Assembly: GCF_014859555.1 (NCBI RefSeq)
Contig: NZ_JACUTY010000002.1
Location: 17,966 to 81,965 of the forward strand
Length of the DNA stretch: 64,000 bases
Source of the DNA: Thiomicrospira sp.
GTDB taxonomy: Bacteria; Pseudomonadota; Gammaproteobacteria; Thiomicrospirales; Thiomicrospiraceae
Direction: 5' to 3'
Part shown: in pieces, positions 17,128-28,053 of the stretch
How positions within the stretch are numbered: position 1 is the first letter of the stretch
Layout: every line of letters begins with the position of its first letter
Notes under the pieces: generated by a model
Database searches by the model: none
What the model saw: the letters and a program-made list of their open reading frames with translations, nothing else
Told to the model about the DNA's origin: nothing
Translations under genes and position numbers: made by a program

Positions 17128-19392
17128 TTACTGCGTTAAGTTAATAAACAATTTGGGTAATTGTTCGGGTAGGCGCTCGACCTTTTCGATAATGGCGTAG
17201 TGGTTGCCGAAAATATCGGCTACGTATTCGTCGGCTTTGGGGTCCATGTTGATGCAGTAGGTGTAAATGCCTTGATTGGCTAATTCTGTGACCGCTTGTT
17301 TGCTGTCTTGAATCAGCATTTTTGGATCTTTAACATCAATATCGGCGGGTTCACCGTCAGTCAGAATCAGCATGAGTTTTTTATCGGTTTGTTGTGCCGA
17401 TAAATAATGCGCCGCATGGCGCATCGCCGCACCCATTCTAGTTGAATAGCCCGCTTGCATCGCCGCAATGCGCGATTTAACCGGTTCTGACCAATGCTCG
17501 CTGTAGCCTTTGATGTGCTGATAACGCACTTCGTGACGTGTGTCTGAACTAAAGCCAGCAATCGCAAACGGATCGCCTAATTGCTCAACCGCCCACGCCA
17601 ATAAGGCCAAAGCTTCTTGGCTGAGTTCGAGCAGGGTTTGATTTGTGCCCGCAACTCGTTGATTTAAAGACTCGGACATATCTACCAGCAACATCACTGA
17701 AATGGAGCGGCCATCTGGTGTATGGCTGGTGTTTATACGTGGGTCGGGTTGTGATCCGCTTTTGTAGTCGATGAGTGAACGAATCGCGACATCCAAATCC
17801 AGCTCGTCACCTTCTTCTTGAAAACGCACCCGCACTTTATTTTGTGGTTTGAGCATTTCGATCACACGTTTGAGCTGTTTCACCAGGCCGGCATGTTTGG
17901 CGAGCAAACTATCAATTTTGTTGGCGTCGCCAGCTGGGTGCAAACGTTCGTAAACCGTAGTCCATTCAGGACGATAACTTTCGCTAATGTAGTCCCATTC
18001 ATCGTAATGACGTGGCGGCAGGCCGCCATCAAGGTCAACTTCGCGGTCTTGATCATCTGGCTGGTATTCGTTTTCGACCGTATCATCGGCTTCGTCACCT
18101 TCTTCGTGGAACACCCATAAATAGCGGTTGTCGTCACGATAGGAGATTTCAGTGTCGGTGAAATAGATATTCGGCAAACTGTCGGTTTGTTTACGGCTTT
18201 TAACAAAATAATGCGTTGCGAGATCACGCAGGTCTTCAATGCTGGAGTTTTCGCCCTTTTGCATGATCTGGTTAAACTTTTCAACCATTTCTTCGATTAA
18301 TGCATCATTGGGTTTAAAGTCTGGATCTAGCAAAGCACGCGATAAACGAGTTGAACGGTAACGCAAACAGGACTCTTGACTATCATCGCAACTACCTTCA
18401 ACCGGAATCGGGTGCAAACCCAAAAACAGTTTTTTCAAACCCGGAAAACGCGCAATAGCGAGTGAGTCCACGCGACAATCTTCAAACAGTTCAAGAAATA
18501 ATTGCACTTGCGGTGCCATATTGTCGCCGTTGGTGGGTTTTGACCAGGTGTAATGCGCCATCATATGCATCAGCATGGCGCGATAACGATCTAAACCTGA
18601 CACGCCATTTAACTCGTCGTACATATCCGGCACACGCATGGCGTCGTCTTCAATATAGGGAATCGGTTTTTTGATTTGGTCAAATGCGGTCGAAAAACTC
18701 ACAAACAGTCGATCTTGATCCCAAAGCGCGCTTTGCAACATATCCAGCTGACGTTCGACATCTTTAAACACTACCCCGTGGCGTTCGCGTTGCATGATGT
18801 TTTTAGAGTCCGCTGATTGCAGTGCAAAATATTCAGCTTGTTGATCCGGAAAGTGTTGGTAGTTACGAATACCGTAATCCATCCAACGACCTAGTCCGTC
18901 TAAAGTCAATTTACCCACTAAAAACGGCACTTGATCCAGCATCGGAATCAGGCCTTTGCTTTCATACATCGACTGGTGTCCGTGAATTACGGTTTGAGTG
19001 CGGTCAATAAAGTCATCCAGCATCGCCAGATATACGTTGAGCTGTTCAACCTGATCAATTCGACGGTTTAGTGAGGCGAGACTTTGCAAAAAAGGCACGA
19101 TGGCTTTGCTGTTTGGGCTGCGTGCCAGTTTATAAGCATAGTCGGCCACCGCACTGAGCGAGGCTTCGCCCAGATGGCTGGCAATGCTGGGCATCTCATC
19201 TAAATAAATGATAGCCGGTTCGGCACCTCGTCCCATTTTACAAAGTAGTTGGGCTTTTTCTAGATAGGTGTTTAAGCCGGTTTCCGACAAACATTCCCGA
19301 GCCAGTGCCACACATTGGGGGAAAATTTGCTGAACCTGCTCAAAGCCACAATTGAGTTGCTTGCGGTAGGTTTCAAGTAATTCTTGCGTCAT
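17128..19392 (-). CDS. cbbO: RuBisCO activase subunit CbbO
   Basis: A 754-aa adaptor of the CbbQO RuBisCO activase. The C-terminal von Willebrand A domain (about 562-754) has the MIDAS motif DMSES (571-575) and TDGEP, used to grip RuBisCO. The long N-terminal region is helical and typical of CbbO/NorD. The ATG at 19392 is chosen because it lies 13 bp after the cbbQ stop; upstream in-frame codons overlap cbbQ and have no family similarity. Together with hexameric CbbQ it removes inhibitory sugar phosphates from, here most probably, the form II enzyme encoded upstream. Confidence 0.9.
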   Translation of the reverse strand: MTQELLETYRKQLNCGFEQVQQIFPQCVALARECLSETGLNTYLEKAQLLCKMGRGAEPAIIYLDEMPSIASHLGEASLSAVADYAYKLARSPNSKAIVPFLQSLASLNRRIDQVEQLNVYLAMLDDFIDRTQTVIHGHQSMYESKGLIPMLDQVPFLVGKLTLDGLGRWMDYGIRNYQHFPDQQAEYFALQSADSKNIMQRERHGVVFKDVERQLDMLQSALWDQDRLFVSFSTAFDQIKKPIPYIEDDAMRVPDMYDELNGVSGLDRYRAMLMHMMAHYTWSKPTNGDNMAPQVQLFLELFEDCRVDSLAIARFPGLKKLFLGLHPIPVEGSCDDSQESCLRYRSTRLSRALLDPDFKPNDALIEEMVEKFNQIMQKGENSSIEDLRDLATHYFVKSRKQTDSLPNIYFTDTEISYRDDNRYLWVFHEEGDEADDTVENEYQPDDQDREVDLDGGLPPRHYDEWDYISESYRPEWTTVYERLHPAGDANKIDSLLAKHAGLVKQLKRVIEMLKPQNKVRVRFQEEGDELDLDVAIRSLIDYKSGSQPDPRINTSHTPDGRSISVMLLVDMSESLNQRVAGTNQTLLELSQEALALLAWAVEQLGDPFAIAGFSSDTRHEVRYQHIKGYSEHWSEPVKSRIAAMQAGYSTRMGAAMRHAAHYLSAQQTDKKLMLILTDGEPADIDVKDPKMLIQDSKQAVTELANQGIYTYCINMDPKADEYVADIFGNHYAIIEKVERLPEQLPKLFINLTQ

Positions 19393-19405
19393 GTTTTTCA
19401 CGGAA

Positions 19406-20206
19406 TTAAGCAAAAACCATATTAATGGCGTTATCCAAGGTTTCGCGAATATCCGCGTCATCGGTAATCGGACGAACCAATGCCATACGACAGGCATCTT
19501 GCTTCTCAACACCCTGTGCAATCAAGGTGGCGGCGTACACCATCAAACGTGTGGAAATACCTTCATCCAAACCGTGACCTTTTAGTTTACGGGCGGCTTC
19601 ACCAATTTGAACCAATTTTTTCGCGACTTCCAACTCCACGCCAGATTCTTTGACCAGAATCTCAGCTTCGACATAAGCCGGCGCATAATCAAAATCTAAC
19701 GCGCAAAAACGTTGCTTAGTTGACTGTTTTAAGTCCTTCATCAAACTTTGATAGCCCGGGTTATAGGAAATCACCAATTGAAAATCTGGGTGTGCTTTAA
19801 CCAACTCGCCTTTTTTGTCGAGTGACAATTCACGACGGTGGTCGGTTAGCGCATGAATAACCACCATGGTATCTTGGCGTGCTTCGACCACTTCATCCAG
19901 ATAACAAATCGCACCATGACGTGCCGCCAGTGTTAAAGGCCCGTCTACCCAACGTGTGCCACTTGAATCTAATAAAAAACGACCGACTAAATCTGAAGCG
20001 GTAATGTCTTCGTTACATGAAACGGTGATTAAAGGTTTGCCAAGTTTCCAGGCCATGTGTTCAATAAAACGCGATTTACCACAACCTGTTGGGCCTTTAA
20101 CCATCACCGGCAGACGCGCATTGTAAGCGGCTTGGTATAACGAAACCTCGTTGCTCTGTGCTTGGTAAAACGGTTCTTTTTCGATGTTATATTGGCTAAT
20201 ATCCAT
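19406..20206 (-). CDS. cbbQ: RuBisCO activase AAA+ subunit CbbQ
   Basis: A 266-aa MoxR-type AAA+ ATPase. Walker A GPTGCGKS (38-45), Walker B ICYLDEV (100-106), then the sensor region VISYNPGYQS and the C-terminal lid. Forms the ring motor of the CbbQO activase. Lies between cbbM and cbbO on the same strand; the spacer from cbbM holds a terminator and a 46-bp palindrome, so expression is probably lower than cbbM. Confidence 0.92.
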   Translation of the reverse strand: MDISQYNIEKEPFYQAQSNEVSLYQAAYNARLPVMVKGPTGCGKSRFIEHMAWKLGKPLITVSCNEDITASDLVGRFLLDSSGTRWVDGPLTLAARHGAICYLDEVVEARQDTMVVIHALTDHRRELSLDKKGELVKAHPDFQLVISYNPGYQSLMKDLKQSTKQRFCALDFDYAPAYVEAEILVKESGVELEVAKKLVQIGEAARKLKGHGLDEGISTRLMVYAATLIAQGVEKQDACRMALVRPITDDADIRETLDNAINMVFA

Positions 20207-20232
20207 GACCTGACCTTTTAAAATACGATGAA

Positions 20233-20278
20233 GTTACTTTTAATAAAGCACCAGGCCTGGTGGTTTATTAAAAGTAAC
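20233..20278. repeat. 46-bp near-perfect palindrome centred on ACCAGGCCTGGT (copy 8)
   Basis: The 12-mer at 20250-20261 is the centre of a much longer dyad: GTTACTTTTAATAAA on the left pairs with TTTATTAAAAGTAAC on the right, with one mismatched pair (G20248/G20263). It lies 26 bp before the cbbQ start. Confidence 0.9.
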
Positions 20279-20312
20279 CTAACTATGATTAACACTGAAA
20301 TTGTCGATAGGT

Positions 20313-20343
20313 AAAAAAACCCCTGCTAATTGGCAAGGGTTTT
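20313..20343 (-). terminator. intrinsic terminator after cbbM
   Basis: On the minus strand AAACCCTTGCC pairs with the GC-rich GCAGGGGTTT and runs into seven T residues, 20 bp beyond the cbbM stop. Likely attenuates transcription into cbbQO. Confidence 0.75.
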
Positions 20344-20363
20344 ATCTGCTAAATAAGCATTAC

Positions 20364-21743
20364 TTATTTATGAACGCCTAACTTTTCTCTCCAACCTGGA
20401 TAGATTTTGTCAGCGTCAGCTGGGAAGGACTCAAACGCACGTGCGAATTCTTGGTGATCTTTCGCGAATTCAATTGGGTCAGCTCCTTGCTGCCAACACT
20501 CATAAGCCTGGCGTAAAGAGATCGCACCGGCGGCTGGGCTGTCGATGTGACCATAAGAACCACCACCAGAGGTGTTGATAACGTTGCCGTGACCTAAGTT
20601 TGCGAAGAAACCAGGTAGACGTAGCGCGTTCATACCACCAGAGATGATTGGTGTAGTTGGCTTCATGCCGTTCCACTTCTGGTAGAAGAATGGCCCTTGA
20701 CACTCATCACGCTCGATCATGTATGCAATGTTTTTGTCTTCATTGCCGCCTTCCATTTTACCGAAGCCCATCGTACCCACGTGGATACCTGACGCCCCTT
20801 GTAAACGGGAGATTTTAGACAATACAAATGCGGTATAACCACGATTAGCAGAAGGCGATGTGATCGCACCATGACCCGCACGGTGGTAATGTAAGTACTG
20901 TGAAGGATAATTACGACGTGCGGTTGTGATCATGCCTGGACCACCCACATAACCGTCAACTAGGAATGCAACGTTCTGTGCAAACTCACCAAACGCTTCT
21001 AGGATGTAATCGGCACGGTAAAGCATTTCGTAATGATCATCTGCAGTGATGTTTGCAGAGAACAATTTAGCTTGACCGGTTTCGTCTTGTGCACGTTTCA
21101 TCGCATCAACAACTAAAGGCATAACTTTTTTCATTGGCGCGAAAACTTGGTTACCTTGTGGTTCATCATTTTTGATGAAGTCGCCACCCAACCAGAACTG
21201 GTAGGCTGCATTAGCAAATGGTTCTGGGCGTAAGCCCAATTTTGGCTTGATGATCGTACCGGCGATGTAACCACCGTTTTTGTAATCACGGCCAAGAATA
21301 CGCCACATATCAGAAATGTCTTTTGCAGGGCCGTCAAACAAATGCAACTTAGTTTCTGGAACCCAGAAATCTACCATCTGTAGGTTTTTAACGTCGCCCA
21401 TACCTTGGTTGTTACCAATCGCCAAGGTTAGGAAAGAAACCAACATGGTTTTGCCATCTGTCGCGTTACGGTCAAACAGATCGAATGGATAAGCGATTTT
21501 AATCACATGATTGGCTTCGTCGATTTCATAAACCAAAGCATCCACGCCTTTAGTGAAATCATCTGTCGTACAAACTTCAACGTTGGTGCCAGTTGAAGAT
21601 TCCGCCGCAATGTGTGCCGCGACTTCTAAATAACCATAACCTGCGACCTGCTCCATGTTATAAGCCACCAAAATATGGTTTTGACCTGCAATTAGGTCTT
21701 CTTCTTTCAAACTCAAGTCCGCATAACGATTTGACTGATCCAT
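20364..21743 (-). CDS. cbbM: form II RuBisCO
   Basis: A 459-aa form II ribulose-bisphosphate carboxylase. Numbering coincides with the Rhodospirillum rubrum enzyme: catalytic Lys166 in IIKPKLG, carbamylated Lys191 with Asp193 and Glu194 in [10 protein letters not shown]. Form II has low CO2/O2 specificity and high turnover, suiting high-CO2, low-O2 conditions. It is followed by a terminator, then cbbQ and cbbO, and preceded by a CbbR-type regulator on the same strand rather than divergent. The coding sequence looks intact. Confidence 0.97.
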   Translation of the reverse strand: MDQSNRYADLSLKEEDLIAGQNHILVAYNMEQVAGYGYLEVAAHIAAESSTGTNVEVCTTDDFTKGVDALVYEIDEANHVIKIAYPFDLFDRNATDGKTMLVSFLTLAIGNNQGMGDVKNLQMVDFWVPETKLHLFDGPAKDISDMWRILGRDYKNGGYIAGTIIKPKLGLRPEPFANAAYQFWLGGDFIKNDEPQGNQVFAPMKKVMPLVVDAMKRAQDETGQAKLFSANITADDHYEMLYRADYILEAFGEFAQNVAFLVDGYVGGPGMITTARRNYPSQYLHYHRAGHGAITSPSANRGYTAFVLSKISRLQGASGIHVGTMGFGKMEGGNEDKNIAYMIERDECQGPFFYQKWNGMKPTTPIISGGMNALRLPGFFANLGHGNVINTSGGGSYGHIDSPAAGAISLRQAYECWQQGADPIEFAKDHQEFARAFESFPADADKIYPGWREKLGVHK

Positions 21744-21897
21744 TTAACTTACCTCAATAATAGACGGATAACCGTCTTTAACTATTTGTTATTGATAAAA
21801 ACCAATAACCCCAAAATCTTTAAGGCCAGTTTATAGGAACTAAGAATTTATACAAATCAATATATTAAATGAGAATGATAGATTTTTATCTATACCT
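21744..21897 (-). promoter_or_regulatory. cbbM upstream region
   Basis: A+T-rich 154 bp between cbbR and cbbM. It contains a perfect dyad ATAGAT-TTTT-ATCTAT (21878-21893) immediately past the cbbR stop. This could be a weak cbbR terminator or an operator for CbbR; the sequence alone does not decide. Confidence 0.4.
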
Positions 21898-22854
21898 TTA
21901 CTGTAGAAGGCTTTCAATTTTCTTTGTTAGGCTATTTACTTCAAGTTTTAACAACTCAATTAACTTCTGTGCCGCAACTGAATGCAGCTTGCCTTTTGAT
22001 GAAACAAGATACCACTGGCGACGAATCGGAAATCCTTCAACATTCAAAATGACAATTTCTCCCTGTTCAACATAATTTATAACGGTGGCAAGTGAGGCCA
22101 CCGTGATACCCAGGTTTTGCATCAATCCTAAACGAACCACTTCGTTACCACCCAAAATCATCTTGATGTTGGGTGTGAAACTTTGTTTTTGAAAGGCATT
22201 TTCTACTTGGGCTCGTTTACCGGATCCTTTTTCACGCATTAAAATTGGAATATTGGTCAGCTCATCTAATTTAATTTTTGATTTTTTAGCTAAGGGATGG
22301 GACTTGTGTGCGACAAAAGCCAATGGATTCGGAGCCAACTTTTCGGAGTCTACATTCAAACCCTCTGGCGGCTCTCCGAGTATATAAAAGTCGTCTTCAT
22401 TTTTTTGTATTCGATCGAGTAATTGCTCCTTGTTTCCGACAGTCATCGCTATTTTAACTTCTGGATATCGTTCGACATACTCTTGTATCACTTTAGGTAT
22501 AAAATATTGTGCCGAAGAAACCACAGAAAATTTAACTCGCCCACCTGAAAAACCTTTTTGATTTTTAATTCGATCTTCCGCGAACACTAGTTTTTCAAGT
22601 ATGTCTTTAGCCGCTTCATAAAGTATTTCACCCGCTTGAGTTAAAAATACTTTCCGGCCAATCAGTTCAAATAACTGGACTTCAAGTGCATCGGCCATTT
22701 TTTTAACCTGCATTGAAACCGTTGGTTGAGTAAGGTGCAATTCTTCTGCCGCTCGCGTAAAACTTTTATGTCTTGCGATCGCCTCAAATACTTGAAGCTG
22801 ACGAATGGTTGCATGTCGAATTAATTGATAAGGCTTATCTGCCACTTTAATCAC
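21898..22854 (-). CDS. cbbR: LysR-family regulator, CbbR type (next to cbbM)
   Basis: A 318-aa LysR-type transcription factor. The N-terminal helix-turn-helix (IRQLQVFEAIARHKSFTRAAEELHLTQPTVSMQVKKM, about 17-50) is typical of CbbR, and the effector domain (about 100-310) senses Calvin-cycle metabolites in the family. Its position directly upstream of cbbM suggests that gene as target. It is a paralogue of the regulator at 43925-44884, sharing the LIRxxTxRQxQVFEA start, which points to division of labour between the two RuBisCO systems. Confidence 0.88.
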   Translation of the reverse strand: MIKVADKPYQLIRHATIRQLQVFEAIARHKSFTRAAEELHLTQPTVSMQVKKMADALEVQLFELIGRKVFLTQAGEILYEAAKDILEKLVFAEDRIKNQKGFSGGRVKFSVVSSAQYFIPKVIQEYVERYPEVKIAMTVGNKEQLLDRIQKNEDDFYILGEPPEGLNVDSEKLAPNPLAFVAHKSHPLAKKSKIKLDELTNIPILMREKGSGKRAQVENAFQKQSFTPNIKMILGGNEVVRLGLMQNLGITVASLATVINYVEQGEIVILNVEGFPIRRQWYLVSSKGKLHSVAAQKLIELLKLEVNSLTKKIESLLQ

Positions 22855-22864
22855 CAGGCCTGGT
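22853..22864. repeat. palindrome ACCAGGCCTGGT, copy 9
   Basis: Overlaps the start codon of cbbR (ATG complement at 22852-22854), so the dyad could sit in the ribosome-binding region of that mRNA. Confidence 0.9.
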
Positions 22865-22888
22865 TGTGTTTGTAGGAACTATTAAAAC

Positions 22889-22916
22889 AAAAAAACCCAG
22901 GACAAGCCCGGGTTTT
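22889..22916 (-). terminator. intrinsic terminator after fba
   Basis: On the minus strand AAAACCCGGGCTTGTCCTGGGTTTTTTT: a GC stem around CCCGGG/CCTGGG followed by a T run, 26 bp past the fba stop. It ends the Calvin-cycle operon. Confidence 0.85.
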
Positions 22917-22942
22917 CAAGATATAAGATTTCGTTTTAAATC

Positions 22943-24007
22943 TTATTTTACGATTTGGTTCAATGAACCCGCCGCGTAACGTGCTTGCATTTCTTCTAGG
23001 CCAATCGCTTTGATCTTAGAACCATGACCTGCACAACCAAAGGCTTCGAAGCGGGCTTTACAGATTTCCATCATCGCATCTTCAGCCGCTTTGTAAAATT
23101 TACGCGGATCGAAGTTTGATGTATTTTCGGCTAGGTGCTTACGAATCGCACCGGTAGAAGCCATACGTAAGTCGGTATCTATGTTTACTTTACGCACGCC
23201 GTACTTGATACCTTCAACAATGGCTTCAACTGGTACACCGTAAGTTTGACCCATATCACCACCATAATTGTTGATGATAGTTAGCCATTCTTCAGGAACA
23301 GAAGATGAACCATGCATCACAAGGTGAGTGGTTGGGATACGCTCGTGGATCTTTTTGATCTGGTCGATTTTCAATACGTCATCAGATGGCTTAGAAGTAA
23401 ACTTGTAAGCGCCGTGTGACGTACCTACCGCTACCGCTAAACAGTCAACATTGGTGTCTTTTACAAACTGAGCCGCTTCTTCTGGATCAGTCAACAAAGC
23501 TGAGTGATCTAGCTTCTCGTCAGAACCATGACCGTCTTCTTCACCCATCATGCCTGTTTCTAGTGAACCTAAGCAACCTAGCTCACCTTCAACCGATACA
23601 CCACCCGCGTGAGCGATTTTAACCACTTCTGCTGTAATGCCTGCGTTGTATTCATAAGATGCTGGGGTTTTCATATCAGACATCAAAGAACCGTCCATCA
23701 TTACCGAAGTAAAGCCAGACTGGATTGCACGTAAACAAACGCCTACGTCTGAACCGTGATCCTGGTGCATAACCACCGGAACGTTCGGGAACATTTCAAC
23801 GGCACCCTGTACTAGGTGACGCAACATAGGTTCACCTGCATACTTACGTGCGCCAGCTGAACCTTGTAGGATAACAGGTGAGTCAACTGCGGCCGCAGCA
23901 CGCATAATTGCACGAACCTGTTCCATGTTGTTTACGTTAAACGCTGGCATACCGAACTGATGTTCTGCTGCGTAGTCCATTAATTCACGAAGTGTAATCA
24001 TCGCCAT
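22943..24007 (-). CDS. fba: fructose-bisphosphate aldolase, class II
   Basis: A 354-aa zinc-dependent class II aldolase of the CbbA subtype. Zinc and substrate residues are seen in MHQDHGSD (His pair, about 80), [11 protein letters not shown] and [10 protein letters not shown]. It makes fructose 1,6-bisphosphate and, in the Calvin cycle, sedoheptulose 1,7-bisphosphate. Last gene of the tkt-gap-pgk-pyk-fba set on the minus strand; 114 bp after pyk, followed by a terminator. Confidence 0.95.
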   Translation of the reverse strand: MAMITLRELMDYAAEHQFGMPAFNVNNMEQVRAIMRAAAAVDSPVILQGSAGARKYAGEPMLRHLVQGAVEMFPNVPVVMHQDHGSDVGVCLRAIQSGFTSVMMDGSLMSDMKTPASYEYNAGITAEVVKIAHAGGVSVEGELGCLGSLETGMMGEEDGHGSDEKLDHSALLTDPEEAAQFVKDTNVDCLAVAVGTSHGAYKFTSKPSDDVLKIDQIKKIHERIPTTHLVMHGSSSVPEEWLTIINNYGGDMGQTYGVPVEAIVEGIKYGVRKVNIDTDLRMASTGAIRKHLAENTSNFDPRKFYKAAEDAMMEICKARFEAFGCAGHGSKIKAIGLEEMQARYAAGSLNQIVK

Positions 24008-24121
24008 CTGCGAAACTCCTTTATTGGTTTCAAAAAAATTCTTAGCCCGTGGGCACTTATTCTGTCTGTTTCATAACCCATGCCAGCCTTTAGCTAACAA
24101 CGGGTTATTTTCCCTTATAAT

Positions 24122-25561
24122 TCAAGGGACTTTTACGATCTCTAATCGATTAGTTCCGCCCATAGTGCCGCGTTGTTCGCCACGAGTCAAGATGACTAAA
24201 TCACCTTCTTGCACAATGCCAAACTTTTTAAGCTGAGCCAACACGTTTTGTTGAATTTCTTCATCATTTAAACCGGTGTAATCAACCATTGATGGATAAA
24301 CACCACGATACATACACACTTTACGACGTGTGCTTAAGTGCGGTGTTAGTGCAAAAATTGGAATACCGGAACTAATACGAGACATCAATAAAGGTGTATT
24401 ACCCGATTCTGTTAAAGCCGCAATACACTTAACATTAAAGTGGTTAGCGGCATACATGGTCGCCATTGCTATAGTTTCATCAACGGCATTGAAATAGTCT
24501 TCAATTCGGTGCATCGAGTGCCGCGTAGAACGCGATTTTTCGGCTTCATGACAAATGCGCCCCATGGTTTCAATAACCTGAGAGGGGAAACGACCAGTCG
24601 CCGTTTCACCAGACAACATGACCGCATCTGAACCGTCCATTACGGCGTTAGCCACATCAAATACTTCGGCACGTGTCGGAATCGCATTTTCAATCATGGT
24701 TTCCATCATCTGAGTCGCGGTAATTGTGACGCGGTTTAATTGACGAGCACGTTTGATAATTTTCTTTTGCAAGGCTGGTAGTTGCGCATCACCCACTTCT
24801 ACACCCAAGTCACCACGTGCAATCATCACGACGTCTGAGGCCAATATAATGCCATCTAAAGTTTCATCATCCGCTACCGCTTCGGCACGTTCTATCTTGG
24901 ATACGATACTGCAATGTAAACCGGCTTGAGCGGCTAAGGTACGGCAATATTCAACGTCTTCGGCAGAGCGTGGGAAAGACAACGCCAAGTAGTCTGCGTC
25001 TATTTTGGCGGCCGTTAGGATATCTTCTTTATCTTTTTCTGTTAAGGCACTAGCGGATAAACCACCACCCATTAAGTTGATGCCTTTATTATTAGATAAA
25101 GTACCGCCAACTGTTACCGTACATTCCACACGCTCACCAACCACTTGGTTAACCTGCATCACAATACGACCGTCATCTAACAATAATAAATCACCTGCCT
25201 TAACGTCATAAGGCAGGTTTTTATAGGTTAAACCAACCTCTTGCTGATTGCCCGCTTCATTACCTACTGCATTATCTAAGGCAAATTGAGCACCATCTTC
25301 AAGCTCAATTGGTCCATTTTTAAATTTAGCGATTCGAATCTTCGGACCTTGAAGGTCAACCAACACAGCGACTTCGCGATTTAATTTAGCCGCGGCTTCA
25401 CGAATCCAGTTAGCTCGATCAATATGATCCTCTGCCGACCCGTGTGACATATTAATACGTACAACATCTACACCTGCTTTAATAATGCGCTCGATTTCGC
25501 CAGGACGATCCGTCGCAGGGCCAAGTGTAGCAACAATTTTTGTTCTTCTCATAGAAACCAT
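24122..25561 (-). CDS. pyk: pyruvate kinase
   Basis: A 479-aa pyruvate kinase: RRTKIVATLGPATD start, INMSHGS, DLQGPKIRI, the catalytic MIARGDLGVEVG segment and TATQMMETMI. Converts PEP and ADP to pyruvate and ATP. The ATG at 25561 has AAAGGAAA at good distance; a second ATG three codons on is possible. Its place among Calvin-cycle genes suggests that newly fixed triose drains to pyruvate through the same regulated unit. Confidence 0.95.
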   Translation of the reverse strand: MVSMRRTKIVATLGPATDRPGEIERIIKAGVDVVRINMSHGSAEDHIDRANWIREAAAKLNREVAVLVDLQGPKIRIAKFKNGPIELEDGAQFALDNAVGNEAGNQQEVGLTYKNLPYDVKAGDLLLLDDGRIVMQVNQVVGERVECTVTVGGTLSNNKGINLMGGGLSASALTEKDKEDILTAAKIDADYLALSFPRSAEDVEYCRTLAAQAGLHCSIVSKIERAEAVADDETLDGIILASDVVMIARGDLGVEVGDAQLPALQKKIIKRARQLNRVTITATQMMETMIENAIPTRAEVFDVANAVMDGSDAVMLSGETATGRFPSQVIETMGRICHEAEKSRSTRHSMHRIEDYFNAVDETIAMATMYAANHFNVKCIAALTESGNTPLLMSRISSGIPIFALTPHLSTRRKVCMYRGVYPSMVDYTGLNDEEIQQNVLAQLKKFGIVQEGDLVILTRGEQRGTMGGTNRLEIVKVP

Positions 25562-25763
25562 TTAAATTACTTTTCCTTTCTTAAAAGGGCTTATGCTCAG
25601 TAAGATGGCTCGCAAAATAAACTGTTACCCCTAATCGGGGAATAGACACATCCGGCCTAAACAGCAATTCACTTCCCGAGACACCCTGTTACTTCCATAA
25701 GCCAATTCTTTATAAATGCGCACCAAACCTAGGATCACCAGGCCTGGTGCTTGATAAACCCGC
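25562..25763. other. pgk-pyk spacer
   Basis: A 202-bp spacer, long for an operon. It carries a small CCCCTAATCGGGG dyad (25628-25640) and palindrome copy 10. A secondary promoter for pyk is possible but none is clear. Confidence 0.45.
25737..25748. repeat. palindrome ACCAGGCCTGGT, copy 10
   Basis: Perfect intergenic copy 16 bp past the pgk stop; extended dyad CACCAGGCCTGGTG. Confidence 0.9.
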
Positions 25764-26945
25764 TTATTTAGCGGCGCGTTTTTCCAGCATATCAACCGCT
25801 GGTAGTTTTTTGCCTTCCAAAAACTCTAGGAAAGCACCACCGCCTGTTGAAATATAAGATACTTGATCTTCAATACCATACTTATCAATCGCCGCTAAAG
25901 TGTCACCACCGCCCGCAATTGAAAAGGCCTTTGATTCAGCAATCGCTTTAGAGATGGTTTTAGTGCCTTCTCCAAATTGATCAAACTCAAATACACCCAC
26001 CGGCCCATTCCAAACAACCGTACCGGCGTTTTTAATGATTTCAGCCAATTCAGCGGCTGTTTTCGGCCCAATATCAAAAATCATGTCGTCATCAGACACT
26101 TCAGACACATCTTTGGTTTCAGCCGCGGCGGTTTCAGAAAACTCTTTACCGGTTACCACATCTTGCGCTAGAGGAATCGAAGCACCACGACCGTTCATGA
26201 TCTCGTTAAGCTTGTTCGCGGTTGGAACCAAATCGTCTTCACAAAGAGATTTACCCACATTATGCCCAGCCGCTTTGATGAAGGTGTTGGCAATACCGCC
26301 ACCTACGACCAACTGATCTACAACCGTAGATAAAGATTCTAAAACCGTCAATTTAGTCGATACTTTAGAACCACCGACAATCGCCACTAATGGACGTGCT
26401 GGCTCTTTCAATGCTTTTGTTAATGCGTCTAGTTCTTCCGTTAACAACAAACCGGCACAAGCGACAGGTGCATATACACCCGCGCCATGGGTAGAACCCT
26501 GTGCACGATGAGCGGTACCAAAGGCATCCATTACATACACGTCACATAATGCCGCGTACTGCTTAGATAACTCTTCAGTGTTTTTCTTCTCACCGACGTT
26601 AAAACGTACGTTTTCAAGAAGAACTAACTCGCCTTCAGCGACATCAAAACCACCATTTAGGTAGTCTTTGATTAAACGGACGTCTTTACCCAGCTTTTCA
26701 GATAGGTTAGCTGCAACCGGAGCCAAAGAGTTTTCTTCAGAGAAAACCCCTTCTTCTGGACGACCAAGGTGTGACATAACCATCACCTTAGCGCCAGCTT
26801 TCATCGCCGATTCAAACGTTTTCATTGACGCACGAATACGTGCATCAGATGTTACTTTACCGCCTTTAACTGGAACGTTAAGGTCAGCACGAATTAATAC
26901 GCGCTTACCCTTAAGATCCAAATCGGCCATTCGAATAAAAGACAT
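25764..26945 (-). CDS. pgk: phosphoglycerate kinase
   Basis: A 393-aa kinase that phosphorylates 3-phosphoglycerate, the product of RuBisCO. Family blocks: [36 protein letters not shown], and the C-terminal nucleotide site GGGDTLAAI with [17 protein letters not shown]. The start is the ATG at 26945 preceded by AAGGGGA; the frame is open a further 12 codons upstream but that part overlaps gap. It follows gap by 10 bp. Confidence 0.96.
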   Translation of the reverse strand: MSFIRMADLDLKGKRVLIRADLNVPVKGGKVTSDARIRASMKTFESAMKAGAKVMVMSHLGRPEEGVFSEENSLAPVAANLSEKLGKDVRLIKDYLNGGFDVAEGELVLLENVRFNVGEKKNTEELSKQYAALCDVYVMDAFGTAHRAQGSTHGAGVYAPVACAGLLLTEELDALTKALKEPARPLVAIVGGSKVSTKLTVLESLSTVVDQLVVGGGIANTFIKAAGHNVGKSLCEDDLVPTANKLNEIMNGRGASIPLAQDVVTGKEFSETAAAETKDVSEVSDDDMIFDIGPKTAAELAEIIKNAGTVVWNGPVGVFEFDQFGEGTKTISKAIAESKAFSIAGGGDTLAAIDKYGIEDQVSYISTGGGAFLEFLEGKKLPAVDMLEKRAAK

Positions 26946-26955
26946 AGCTTTCCCC

Positions 26956-27963
<1,008 letters not shown>

Positions 27964-27975
27964 CTAATTGATGAG

Positions 27976-28001
27976 GTGTTTAAAACGCCTGTTTTAAACA
28001 C
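27976..28001. repeat. perfect 11-bp stem hairpin between tkt and gap
   Basis: GTGTTTAAAAC, loop GCCT, GTTTTAAACAC. In the tkt-gap mRNA it sits 22 bases before the gap start codon. Confidence 0.75.
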
Positions 28002-28005
28002 AACA

Positions 28006-28029
28006 AACTCGCCAGAAAACTGGCGAGTT
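28006..28029. repeat. perfect 10-bp stem hairpin between tkt and gap
   Basis: AACTCGCCAG, loop AAAA, CTGGCGAGTT, directly before the AT-rich hairpin. Without a clean T run it is more like a processing or attenuation hairpin than a full terminator. Confidence 0.75.
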
Positions 28030-28053
28030 AAACTTTAAAAATAAAACTTTTGA

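Noticed and set aside
19393..19521. A longer N-terminus for CbbO
   Set aside because: The extra 43 codons overlap the end of cbbQ and encode nothing family-like; the ATG at 19392 fits the operon spacing.
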